In this document: piece after piece, positions 11,936-24,535 of the stretch | Layout: each line of letters opens with the position of its first letter | Position numbering within the stretch: the first letter of the stretch is position 1 | From: Vanilla planifolia | Lineage: Eukaryota > Streptophyta > Magnoliopsida > Asparagales > Orchidaceae | Assembly (NCBI GenBank): GCA_023846275.1 | Contig: JAIUJO010000300.1 | Location: forward strand, 235,038 to 299,037 | DNA length: 64,000 nt | Direction: 5' to 3' | Position numbers and translations under genes: made by a program | The notes under the pieces: model-generated | Told to the model about the DNA's origin: nothing | Databases searched by the model: none | Seen by the model: the letters and a program-made list of their open reading frames with translations, nothing else

Positions 11936-12656
11936 AGTAAGGTTAAAATAATAAATCTTACAACTCCTAAGTCTCCTCAATTTATATTTGAATATTTTAT
12001 ACAATAATAGATTTTTTTTGTATGGTCAGAAAGGGTTACCTAAAGTAATCTTACATTTTGGCTTTCAAAAAGAATACAAAACGCTTTTTGGAATGTTGAT
12101 TATGAGTGGAAATAGCTGCTCTTGTCCAATATAGGCAAATGGAATAAGACCAACTTACTTAGAATTGTAAATAAATGGTCTAAATATAATCCAAGTAGGA
12201 ATTGATGTAGACCAATGGATCTCATATGAAGAATAGATGATGTTGATGTGTAAGTGCACTATTCACAATGGTGAAGATAATCTTAGGAGTTTGATTGAGC
12301 TTTATGGATGGGAGAAGAAGATTTCGGCCATTTGTTTAGGGTTCACAGATGGATGATAAGATGAAAAATTACTATTCCAAATGATGGAGCTAATCTCATC
12401 CATTTGGTCATTCTCGTCGGATGACCAATTAGATGGAATAAAGGAGGACGTGATCCTAGCTATTCAATTATGAAGAGGCATTATCAGAAAAAGTTACTTT
12501 GCTCCAATTTGGAAGCAAACAAGACTAATTTTTTGTCCCACATCGCAAGCTTGTATATGATGTTTGGTATTCATAATGCTTACTCTATGCATAAAGGTTA
12601 GTCTAATGGGGTCGATTGGCCATTGGCACTCTTAAGAATTAATGAGCCAATTCACT

Positions 12657-12705
<49 letters not shown>

Positions 12706-13444
12706 GGGTTTGACTTTATCTGATCCCATTACATAACAGTACATGAGTCTATCCTAACTTGTTACACCTAAGATGATTTACGAGTTATATCGTAACTTGA
12801 TTTACTCTATGTGTATAGGGAATTGTGCCATGATCAAGTCTCTAGCCTAATGTAATTTGGTTGACCCTTCCTTGACCTACGGCTTCCTAAGGCTTATTGC
12901 ATAGTAGAAGTTCGGGCGACTTGAACCAAGCCTTTGGGCTTGGCCATGTGTAGGTGTTTAGGCTAAAGTTTTGTTTATTTTAGGCCACCTTCTAGATATT
13001 AATTATTTTTTCTTTTAAAGCATTTTTGAAGCTACTAAAAAATGAAATATTTTTGTAAGTAATAAAACAATAATGGAAAAGAAATTAATGATCATGCAAG
13101 TGAATGAAAAGTATTTTGCCAACTAATATCGTATGTAAACAAGTGATGGGATAAATAATCAAACATGTAGATATTTTGGAGATAGACTTCTGTTGGTCAC
13201 CTACTCTACCAAGAGTTTGATCAATGGCTCCAAGATATGTCATTTAAGTTGCATGGCCACCATCATTACTTGACATTGCTTCACTTATGGATTGCTTCAT
13301 GAGACATTTTGTTGAAGTTTGCTAATTGATTAATCCTATAACAGCTTATGATGCATGACCTAAAAAATACTTAAAAGTATGAGAGAAACTATCATAATTT
13401 TTTTATTGTCATCAAATAAGTAGTGCCATAACTAAAGGTATACA
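11936..13444 (-). repeat. 3' LTR of copia element C
   Basis: Length is about 1.5 kb on the minus strand, beginning TGTATACC at 13444 just after the purine tract and ending near 11936. Its start region resembles the LTR starts of B and D (ttatttgatgacaataaa on the minus strand). It holds a TA microsatellite at 12658-12701 that is absent from the partner LTR. Its first 650 bp have no counterpart in the truncated partner. Confidence 0.65.
12658..12701. repeat. TA dinucleotide microsatellite
   Basis: About 22 uninterrupted TA units lie inside the 3' LTR of element C. The corresponding site in the other LTR (near 17928) reads only catatatttat. Confidence 0.95.
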
Positions 13445-16400
13445 AATCTCCCCTACTTGATGATAACAAAACCATTGAATAAATATTGAAATGAAAAGAT
13501 ATAAATCATGCAAGCATGCATGTGCTCTTCTTACATTCTTGTTTCACGTCATTGTATGAAATTCATAAAATTATGCCACAAATTTTGGATATAATTAATT
13601 TTTTTATTTTACACATATCTCTCCCTTTGTTTGTCATGCATCAAAAGAGAAAATGAGAATAAAACATGTAAACAAAGGCTGAACACAATAATACTATTTA
13701 TGCATAATTTTACTTTAAAAAACCAAGGGTACAAGTTATAATAAATCTTCGTAAAAACAACATATAGCAAAAATATTTATTTATCAATAAGCATAAACAA
13801 AAGCTAATCATCAACCTTTATAAGAAAAATATTAATAATATTATACAAATATAACAATATTACATAGTTACAATACATTTTATCCATGTTTAGTTTAATA
13901 ACATTTATGATTTTTAACTTTGTTACATTCTTCATGTATGTTTTCGGTAATTTCTATTAGAAGTCGACCTAAAACAAATCCATAAGATTAAACATGCTTA
14001 CATGGGATTCTCTCCCTTCTAAGTTCAAAAAGATAAAATGATACACAATAGATCATGGAGATGCATCTATAAGTTCTAAGAACTACACTTAACTCCTAAT
14101 TAGCACACCATTTGTTATCAATTCTAACTATAAAAACTAAGAAAGTTCACTTATAGAAATTATTGGTAACTTTAACATAATGATATGGACTAACTAAGGA
14201 TTTTCATATTAGTACTCTAAATCTCATTCTTAATATAACAACATTCTAGTCTTTAAAAATAAAGTATTTCTTTAATCTAAATTATTAAATGTTTTAATAA
14301 AGAATGACCAAGGGCATAACTAATAGATAAAATTATTAACTTGGCCTAACTTCTAGCACTAGTTTCTCCTCCTTTTAGAATCACTCAAATGGGTTAATAC
14401 TTAAGAGTAATGTGAGCTTATGAAAGGTTTTAATAGGTAATGATTCGATAAAAAGAATCTCATATTATTGCACGAAATGCTACATTTCAAAATTCATCTA
14501 CAACAAAAAAAAATAAAAAAATAAAATAATCATTTGTCAAAATTTTTCAAATTTTTTCAATATATCTCTTAGTTTTACTCACCGCTTTTGTCTTTCATTT
14601 CCAACAAGTTCTTTAAGAGCTTAACATGTATGAACACTAACTATCACATAAAGCTACAAGTGGAATTTTTTTCAAATTCTATCTCTAGAATTCATAACTT
14701 ATAGTTTTCCAAAAAACATTTTCACTTATCTCACATGTAAGCAGTAACTCAATAAAATGCACAAGACTTTAATGACACACAAAATAGATTAATATTTCTT
14801 ATATCGATAATTTAATAATCTATGTATAAGACCTTGACTAGTTGTTCATGATAACAAATCAAACAACATCATAAATCTTGATACTCTCACCTAACTCATC
14901 TAAGTAAGCTAACATTTAACATTCAAGCTACATAAGGAAACAAGATCTATTCAACTTTCGTGAAGAGATATTAAATAATCCTAACATAGTTACTAAGAAA
15001 ATTAATAGTTTTTCCTAAAAATAAGGATCATAAATATTTTTCGAGTGGGTCACATGCAAACCCATAAGGCAAGGCTTGTCTTCATAGATCCTAAAGATAT
15101 ACCAATACATCTATATAACCTTTAAATTTAAGAACCCAAACATCTTTACAAAGGTATTGTTTAAACAAATTTCCTTAAGAGTCCATTAATATTTATATTA
15201 GTTTAAATAGATGAATTTCTTAAGTAATCATAAGAAATTCGTCCATGCCTATCACAATAATTGCATATAGCTTGGGATTTAGCATGAAATGAATAATATG
15301 CAAACTAATTGTTTTTTCTTATCACATAGTTACATGATGAAGCATGTTTGTGCATATGTGAAATAGAATAGCTACTATTACCATTTATATGTACATATAA
15401 ACATTTCAATCTACATTTTTGATTCAAATAAGTTGTTATAATATATTTTCAAATTTCAAAGAATCAATAAATTAATTGCTCAAGGCTAAAGATGTCTCAT
15501 ACTCATCAAATTTACTTTCTAAGGTTCTTGCATTAGTAGCATGTATAAGGAAATTGCATTGAAGCTATTCATTTCTAGCTTTAAACTTATTGCATTACCT
15601 TTTTGGTATGTAAACATGATGCTCTTCTTTGGCATATTTTACTTTTAATCTAGTATACAACCCAATCAATTTCTAATACTCAACTATAAGGTTATTAAAA
15701 GAAATAGTCAATTGTTCATCACTAATAATGAGATTATCATTATTAAAGAAAGAAATTACTGTGTATCTTCAAATGAAGAGCTTACTTTTGAGGTGCATAA
15801 AGTTTCGCTGTTTCTTTTCACTATTATTTTTTCTTTTGATTTCTCTTTTTCTTCTTATCTTGGGTTAGAAACATAACTTATTTTATATAAATTCTTTAGT
15901 TCCTACATAGCCTCAAAAGACATTTTTAGATGACAAACCTTGATTTCAAATTGTTGCAATAAAGCAAAATAAGGATAATTCATTCAATTAGCATTTCTTT
16001 ACCTTTAATTTTTAAATTATTCATCGGAAGTATTTACATCATTAAGTGGATTTTTAAATAAAAATAATAAATTAATACTAATATTTGAAATAAAATCTTT
16101 AAAATTATTTTTAAAGAAAACAAAAATTTGACCTTCAAACATATGTGGAACCATGTTGTAAAAATTATGAATGACAACTCAGCACATAACAAGAAATGAA
16201 AAAGAAGGGATCTTCTATAAGGAAGTTCTTCCCTTGATGAAACCTGCTCATATACAAATTGATATAATCTATGCTGAGCCAATTCAAAGGATGGGGAAGA
16301 GGTGAATTATGCTTTTAAACTTTTTTTAGTTTTTAAAATATTTTCTTAAATGAAACTTTTCTAATTATAAAATTATTTATTTAAAAATTTTGTCAAATAA

Positions 16401-17165
16401 AAATGTTAAAAGAAAATATATGTTTTTTAATTTTAAAAACATTTTCAATAAACTATTTTATTCTTCATAAAAATAATTTTTATAAATGCATTATATATAT
16501 ATATTTAATTTAATATTATTAAATAAGAAAAATATCATAAATTATATAATGATAAAAAAATAAAAATAACAAGTGGTTTTTAGATGGTTCATCCTAATAT
16601 GTGTCTACATCTACTCCAAGTCAAATAGACAAGGATTTCACTAACAAAGCCATTCTCTTTCTCTATAAGAGGTAGAGAAAACTTTTATAGACCACATCCT
16701 TTTGCCGTAGTAGGTTCACCATCACAATCTTAATTATAAAAACTTATAATGATGAAGTATAATACAAAATTATAATTAACCATAATATTTCATTAATCAC
16801 TTATAAAAGCATAAATACAATAATTGTAGATATTGTCATGTTGGAGTATGAATGCTAATATGAAAAAGTTTGAGATAATCTAAAGGATGTTGCTTTAAAA
16901 TATTCAATCCATATGATTTATCAATATGTACTAATGTTATTAAGAAAGATAAAATCAATAAAGATCTTTAATATAATCTTTTCTAAAAAATAAAAAAGAA
17001 ATAAGAAAATAAATAATCAATTGTAAAAAAGTTACCAATAATATATGCAACCAAAGAAAATGATAAAGCAAGTAAGAGAAAATGAGTTGCCAATATGGTT
17101 CCAATAAAGGCATTGAAATCGGATTGAGATTTTAAATTTTGTAACTTTTCTTCCAAAAATATTAA
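13445..17165 (-). pseudogene. Copia C internal region with gag remnant
   Basis: Read leftward on the minus strand, a Lys-rich segment near 15810-15860 is followed by ISDEQLTISFNNLIVEY (about 15680-15730) and LKVKYAKEEH, the helical C-terminal part of a copia Gag. A zinc-knuckle-like CNYCDRHGRISYDY is present at about 15205-15260, with the last Cys replaced by Tyr. Stops occur throughout. From about 15180 down to 13460 there is no protein similarity I can recognise, only AT-rich sequence, so protease to RNase H are absent or unreadable. The 82-codon minus-strand frame at 16034-16282 lies in this leader/gag region; I do not recognise its product. Confidence 0.5.
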
Positions 17166-18046
17166 TGTGGTAGGAGTAAAATCAGTAATCCTATAACTCG
17201 TAAGTTTCTACTATTTATGTTAGAATATTTTAGGCTAAAATAAATATTTTTCATTGATTACAAATGGTCACCCAAATAGCTGTTACATTTTGACATTCAA
17301 AGCAAACACAAATAACTTTTAAAACACTAATTACGAGTAGGAATAGTGATCACGATATCTAGTTGGATGAAGTAGGAACTACTCAATCAAAATATTAAAT
17401 AAAGGGTGAAGATCTAATCTAAGAAAAATTTTATCTAGATCATTAGATCCCATGTGTTGGATACATAATATTAACATGCAAGAGCACTATTCAATAACGT
17501 AAAGATGATCTCAATCATTCAACCAAGCTTTATGGATAAATAACTAGGAGAAATACACTCCTCATAAAAGTGAAGAAGATCTTAGCTATTTCATTAGGAT
17601 TTATGGATGGATGATAAGATGAAAATTATTATTCAAAATGGTAGAACTAATCTCATCTATTGAATCAAGGTTATTAGATGAATGCTTAGATGGAATCTAC
17701 TTTTCATAAAGGAAGATGTGATACTTATCATTCAATTACAAAAAAGTACAATTGCATTGCACTTGTTCACTATAGTTTGACAGTAAATAGGGATAATTTT
17801 TAGTCCCACAACTCAAGCTTATATATGATGTTTAGCATTTGTAATACTTCATTTATGTGTTAAAGTCAACCTAATTTGCTATCCTTTAGTGTTATTAAGG
17901 AGTTATGACCCAAGCTACCCATGCATATATTTATTGGTCTGACCTTACCTATTCCCATTACTTAAAACTTCATGAGTCCAACCTAACTCAATGTGCTAAA
18001 GCCAACTTGGGATTTAATTCCTAACATGATTTAATCTATTATGTGA
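17166..18046 (-). repeat. Truncated 5' LTR of copia element C
   Basis: This is the partner of the LTR at 11936-13444, with the same order of short matches but heavily diverged. It stops where the complete LTR has ctctatgtgtatagg: here ctattatgtg runs directly into TG block 4. About 630 bp of the LTR start are missing. Confidence 0.65.
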
Positions 18047-21000
18047 GCATGTGTGCTTATGCATGTGGGTGATTACGCATGTGTGTGTTCATGTGTATGC
18101 TTATGTGTGTGTATATGTGTGCATGTTTACATGTTTGTGCAAATGCATGCATAGCTACGCGTGTTTGTGAGTATGTGTTGGCATGGACATCAATTTATGC
18201 TATGTGTGCGCATGTATGCACATGTGTGTGTTTGCATATATGTGTATGCATGTGAGTGCTAGCATGCACATGTGTATTTACAGAACATGTGTGCATATGT
18301 GTGTGTGTGTGTGCATGTTTGAGAATGCATATGCATATGCTAGTGTGTGTGTGTGTGCATGTGCTTGTGTGGTTGTGTGCTCATTTTTGTGTATGTGTGC
18401 ATTTGATTAAACATACATGTTTGTGCACATGTGCGTGTTGCGTGTCCTTATGAGCTTGTCTTGATGTGCAAGTGCATATATTTGTGTGTGCACCTACGTG
18501 TGTGCTTGTCCAAGTGTGGACACAATTGTATGCATGCATGTTTGTGTGTTTATGCATATGTGCTTCTATGTATGTATGTGTGCATGTGTGAGCTTCTACG
18601 TGTGCATGCATGTTCATGTCTATGTCTACATATGTGTGTGTGTGTGTGTGCATGTGTGTATTTATGGGTGCTTGTGTGTGTGTGTGTGTTTATGCATATG
18701 TAGATTTGTGCATGCATGTGTGCGTGGATTTGGTCATGCATGTCTTCACATGTGTGTGTGTTTGTGTATTTGCTTGTGTTTGCAAGGGTGAGTGCATGAT
18801 GTGTATTCATATGTGTGCGTGTGCATCCGTGTCCTTATCATTATGTGCATATGTGTGTGGGGGGTGTTTACAGTATGTATTTGTATTATGCATAGATGTG
18901 TGTATGTATGTGTTTACATTGGCACATATGTGTGTGTGTGTATGAGTACATGTATGTCTGTGTGTGTGTTCATGTGTGTAGGTGTGTGTGCGTGGCACAT
19001 ATGTGATTGTATGTGTGTTTGTATGAATGTAGGTGCATGTGTGTGTGAATTTGTGTGAGCACATTTTTGTACATTTTTGTGTGCATCCATGTGTATGTGC
19101 ATGTTGATCTGTTTTTCTGACTGTGCGCATGTAAGTGCATAGTGTGTGTGTGTGTATGTGTATATGAGTGTGTCTATGTTTGTGTGGGAATGTGTGTGTC
19201 AGTGTGTGTATATGTTGGTGTGTGTGCATGTGTATTTTTGCATGTATGCACATATGTGCTTGTGTGTTCTAGGCATGTGTGTGTGTGAGTTCACGTTTGT
19301 AGGTTTGTGTGGGTGTTTGTGTATGTGTGAGTGCAAATAGGCATGCATGTGTGTGTGCATGGGTGTCTACGTGTGTGTGATTCTACATGTGTGTGCTTTT
19401 GCATGTGCTCATGTGTGTGTCTATGTATGTGTTTCATGTGTGTATACTTGTGTGTTGTGTGTTTATGCATATGTGTGCACATGTGTGAGTGTGTGTGCAT
19501 TCACATGTGTCTATGGCTTTGTGTGGCTATGTGTATACTTGCTAGTGCAGTCACGTGTGCGTATGTGCATGTGTTTGCATATCTGTCTATGTATGTGTGT
19601 GCGTGTGAGTGTGTGTGCATATGCATGTGTTTTTGCATGTGAATGTGTGTGGTTGTGCGCATACACACATAAGGTTAGTGCATTTGAGTGAGTGTGTGTG
19701 TGTGTGTGTATGTGTGTGCATGTGTATGTGTGTGCTTGTGTGCTTTTGTGCATATGTAGCTACATGTTTGCGTACTTGTGCGAGTGAATTATTTTGTGCA
19801 TGTACATATGCATTAGTTTGTTTGTAGGTATGCGTATGTTAATGAGTATGTGTGTGTGTGTGTGCATGCATGTGCATGTGTGTTTACATTTGTTTGTGTG
19901 CATGTAAGTGTGCACACATGTGTGTATTAGTATGTGTAGACATGTGTGTGGGCATGTGTGTACTATGCATGCGTGCATGCTTGTGTGTAAGTGTGAGTGT
20001 GAGTCTATGTGAGTACATGTGTCCATGTTTGTGTATGCATAGTGTTTGCATGTATGCATGTGTGTGTGTGATAATGCATGTGTATATGTATGGACATGTA
20101 CATGTGTGGCTATTGACATGCATGTGTGTATGTGACTATATGTATCTTTGTGCATGTTGTATGTGTGTATATGTGCACTTGTGTTTAGGGGCTTATTTCT
20201 ATGCTCGTGCATGCATACATGCTTGTGTGCATATGTGTGGGGATGTGTGTATCGGTCTATGTGTGTGTGTGTGTGTGCATGCATCTATGCTTGTGTGTAT
20301 GCATATGTTTATATGTGCACACAAGCACGCATGAGTGGGAGAAGTTTTGGGTAATTTAATTATTTAATTGTGTGTTTGTCTGTGTATGTGTGCATGTGCA
20401 CATGTCTGTATGTTCATTTATGTGTACATGCATGCATGTGCCTGTGTGCATGAGCTTATGTGCTTGTGTCTCTATCTATGTCTTCATTTGTTTGAATGTG
20501 TGTGTGTGGTTGTATGCATATGTACACTTGTGTATATGTTTGTGTGACTCTACATCTATTTACACTTGTGCTTGTGTGTGTTTGTGAGCATGTTTCTAAG
20601 TTTACATGTGAACATGTGTGTGTGTGTGTGTGTGCATATGTCTATGTGAGTGTGCTTGTATATGTATGTGTATGTGTGCATGTGTGTGTATCTACATACA
20701 CACATGTGTATTCATCCATTTACACATTCACACATGTGCATGTAGGAGTGTGTGTGTGTGTTTTCATATATGTGGATGTGTATGTAGGTGTGTTTGTGTA
20801 TGTGCATATGTGTCTAAGTGCACCTGTGTGCATGTGTGTGTGCACATGGACACATGTTAGTGTCTTTCATGTTCATGTGTGTGTGTGTATGAATGTGCAT
20901 GTGTCTATGTGTGTGCATATATGTGTGTGTGTGTAAGCATGTGTGCTAGTGTGTGCATGTCTTCTCATGTGTTTGTCATTGTGTGTAGGTGTGTGTGTAT

Positions 21001-23335
21001 GCATGCATGATTGTGTCTGTGTGAGCAAGCATACATGTGTGTGTGTGTGTATGTATAGTGCATTTGCATGTGTATGCCCACATTTTTTTGTGTGTGCATG
21101 TTCATGTGTTTGAGTATGTATGTGTGCTTTAGTCATTGCATGTTCATGTGTTTGTATGTGTATGTATTCTTTTATGTGTGCATGTTGATGTGTTTGAGTG
21201 TGTATGTGTGCTTTCAAGTGTGCGTGTACGTGTGTGTGCATGCATGCTTGTGTGGGTGTGTGGATGTGAGTGGGTGTACTTGCGCTTGTTTGTGCATGCA
21301 TTTTTTTTGTGTTCATGTGCATGTGTGTGGGTGTGTGTACATGTTCATGTTTGTGTTTGTTTGTGTATGTGCATATGTGTTTGTTTGTGAATGTGTCTGT
21401 GTACATGTGCATGTGTGTGTGTATGGTTGTGTATGTGCATGCTTGTGTTTATGTGTGTGTGTGTGTGTGCATGCATGAAAGAATACGGGTGTATATATGT
21501 GAGTGTCTACACGAGTGCATGTGTGTGAATATGTGTGTAAGTTTGTGAATCTATCTACGTGCATGTGAGCACATGTGTGTATATGTGTCTGTGTATTTGT
21601 GTGTGCATGTTGGGAAAATTTATGTGTCCACATGTGTGTCTATGAGGGTGTGTGCATCTATGCATATGTTTTTTTAGTGTGAATGTGTTTGTGAATTTGT
21701 GTGTGGGTGTGCACATTTGTATGCATGCATATGTATGTTTTTTGTGTGGGGCATTTTAATGTATGTGCATAGTTTGTTCAAACACGTGTGTGCAGTTGCA
21801 TTAGCAAGTGTGGATGTTGTTTTATTTGTGCACGTGTGCACTTGTGTCTGGGTGTGTGCATGTGTACTTGTGTGTGCATATGAGCGTGGATGGGTGCTTA
21901 TCTATGCATGTAAGTGTGCATGTTAATGAGCATGTGGGTGCACGTGCACATTTGTGTGTGACTATGCATGTGTGTGTGTCTGTGAGTAGGTGCATGCATG
22001 TGTATGTGTGCATAAGTATGAGTGTGTATGTGGGTACGTGTGTGTGTGTTTGCATTCAAGTGTGCAAGTTGGTTTGTGCACATGCAAGTTTAAGCAAATT
22101 TTGTTGCCTAGGTATGCTTGCATGTGTGCATGTGCATGTGTGCACGTGGTAGCTAATGTGTGTGTGAGTATGAGTGTACATGCATGATTGTGTGTCCATG
22201 TCTACCGATGTGTATGCATTTTTTGTGTGTGTGTGTGTTTGCATGCATGTCTATGCATGTGAATGCATGTGTGTGCATTTGCATGCTTGCATTCATGTGT
22301 GTGTATGTGTCTATACATGCATTATTGTGTGCATGTGTGTGAATGGTCGTGTGTGCATGCATGCGTGTGTGCTTATGCATGTATGTTTGCATACATGCAG
22401 GTGTGTTTGCATCCTTATGTGTGTGTGTGTGTCCTATGTGCATGTGTTTGTGTGAATGTGTTTGTGGGTTCATGTGTTTGTGTACGTGAGTGTGTGCATC
22501 TACATGTGTGTGTCTATGTGTGTGCATGTATTTTTCTCTATGTTCATGTATTTGTGTGTGTTTGTGCATGTGCATGTACGTGTGAGTGTGTGCATGCTTA
22601 TCTAAGTGTGTCTATTTGCATGTAAGGAACTATGCATGCATGTCTACAAGCACATGTACATGTGTGTGTGTTCATGTGCTTATGTGTATGATTGTAAGCA
22701 TTCATGTGCTTGTGTGCTTGTTTATGTGTTTGTGTGTCCACTTGAGTATATATGTGTGTGTGCACTTGTATGTGTGGGCATTTGAGCAAGTGTGTGTGTA
22801 TGTATCTACATATGAGTGTGGATGTGTGCATGTGTGTGCAAGTGTGTATTTCCATGTAAATGTTTGTGTGCATGTGTTAGTTCGCATTTGTGTGTGTGTG
22901 CATGGGTGTGAGCATGTGAGGATATGTGTCCATATGTGTACATGTGTGTGCATCTGTGTTCATGTATGCTTATTCTTGTGTGTGTGCATGCATGTGTGTG
23001 TGTGCATGTAAGGCTGTGTTTATGCATGTGTGTGTGTGTGTGTGTATGAATCTGTGCTTATGTGTGCGTGCATGTATGTGTGAATGTTTGTGCATCAGTG
23101 TGTAAGGGTGTGAGCGTGCGTGTGTGTGCATACCCACATGCATTTGTGCATCTGTGTATGTTTATGTGTGAGTGTGTATGTGTGTGTGCATGTGCATGTG
23201 CATATGTGTGTGTGTGCATGTGTTTGTGTTTGTGTATTAGAGTGTATGTGAATATGCATGCATGCACATGTGTGTGCACAAGTTTGCTTATGTGTATGCA
23301 CATGTGGGTGTTGTGTCTGTTGATGCATGCTTTTG
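18047..23335 (+). repeat. TG-rich alternating pyrimidine-purine array, block 4, left arm
   Basis: TG/TA/CA-step sequence runs for 5.3 kb, TG-rich on the plus strand. It starts inside the LTR of copia C. Small foreign islands are visible, such as ggagaagttttgggtaattt near 20338-20358 and aagcaaattttgttgcctagg near 22092-22112. Open frames of up to 179 codons on both strands encode only Cys/Val/Met/His or His/Thr low-complexity strings, and I do not regard them as genes. Confidence 0.92.
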
Positions 23336-24535
23336 CACATAGACCCACACATAGCTACACACATGTGTGCACAGAACAACACACAAACATGCACATGCAC
23401 ACTAAAAAATACATAGATAAGCAACACATGCATAAGAGCTGACAAGCAAATAAATGCATAAGAAAACACAAACACATGTGAACACACGTAAGCACAAGCA
23501 CACTCACACACACCAACACATATGCACATGCAAAAAACAAATTCGTAGCACACATTCTTACACGTGTGTCCAAATACATGCATATGTATGCATACACACA
23601 CACACACCCCTCACTTAGATTAGCACACATGCACACACACACATACACACACTTGAATACACATGCACACAAAGCACAGGAAGACACATAGACACATATG
23701 CACCCATGCACACATAACGAAACATGCACACACACATTTACAAACTCACACGAACACACACATGCATGCATGCACACACACACGCACATGCATACACGAG
23801 CACACACACATGCATGTAAACATGTAGACTCATATGCACACTTGCACACTTACAATACGACACGTACACACATAGATACATGCTTACACCTATACCCAGT
23901 TACACACATAGCCATAATTGTGCACACTCATAAAATTATGCAAATGCATTTACAATTGTACACACATACACATACATGCATAATAACACATACATGTACA
24001 CATACTAAGATCTATGCACTCATACTTACACACTCAAGAACAAACATGTAGGCATACATAAAATCACACACACATTCACATTCACATACACACATGCACA
24101 TGTACACACATGCAAAAAAATGCATACACATATGCACGTGCATGCACAAGGCTACCGCACACCCATACACACACACACAAATAAAAAACATGCCCACACA
24201 GACTAACACAAACACAAACAGAAAGTTGCACACACACAAACACATACATGCAAACATATATACAAACATGCACACACACTCACACTTACAAGCACTCACA
24301 TATGCCCATACACACACCTACATACACAAATGCACGTATACAGACATAAACAATGACACATGCACACACACACACACATAAACACACACACATACACATA
24401 CACATACACACGTAGGCATACATGCAACCACACTCCCACATAAGGACAAAATCACACAAACTCACTTACACATACAAACACATGTGCACACTCACATGTA
24501 CGTACACACACACACACATATGCATACTCATATGT
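23336..24535 (-). repeat. Polarity-inverted segment of block 4 (CA-rich on plus strand)
   Basis: Between about 23336 and 24535 the plus strand changes abruptly from TG-rich to CA-rich (acacacatgcacacac words) and then back to TG-rich. The segment is the same kind of array in the opposite orientation, about 1.2 kb long. The left switch lies in gcttttgcacatagacccaca and the right switch near catactcatatgttaatgcg. Confidence 0.88.

Larger units (their letters stand above)
11936..18046 (-). mobile_element. Copia element C, minus strand, truncated at its 5' LTR
   Basis: Two direct repeats of about 0.9 kb (11936 to about 12830 and 17166-18046) mark an LTR pair. They share, for example, gatggatgataagatgaaaa (12350/17606) and tatatgatgtttgg/agcattt.taat (12555/17821). 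A purine-rich tract read on the minus strand, ggggagatt, lies immediately beside the left LTR (13445-13455), so the element points leftward. Internal sequence is mostly non-coding with a Gag remnant at about 15190-16280. The right (5') LTR is cut at about 18046, where TG block 4 starts. No pol is visible, so it is a non-autonomous or deleted copy. Its left edge abuts copia B at about 11936; no target duplication could be checked because the right edge is gone. Confidence 0.65.
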
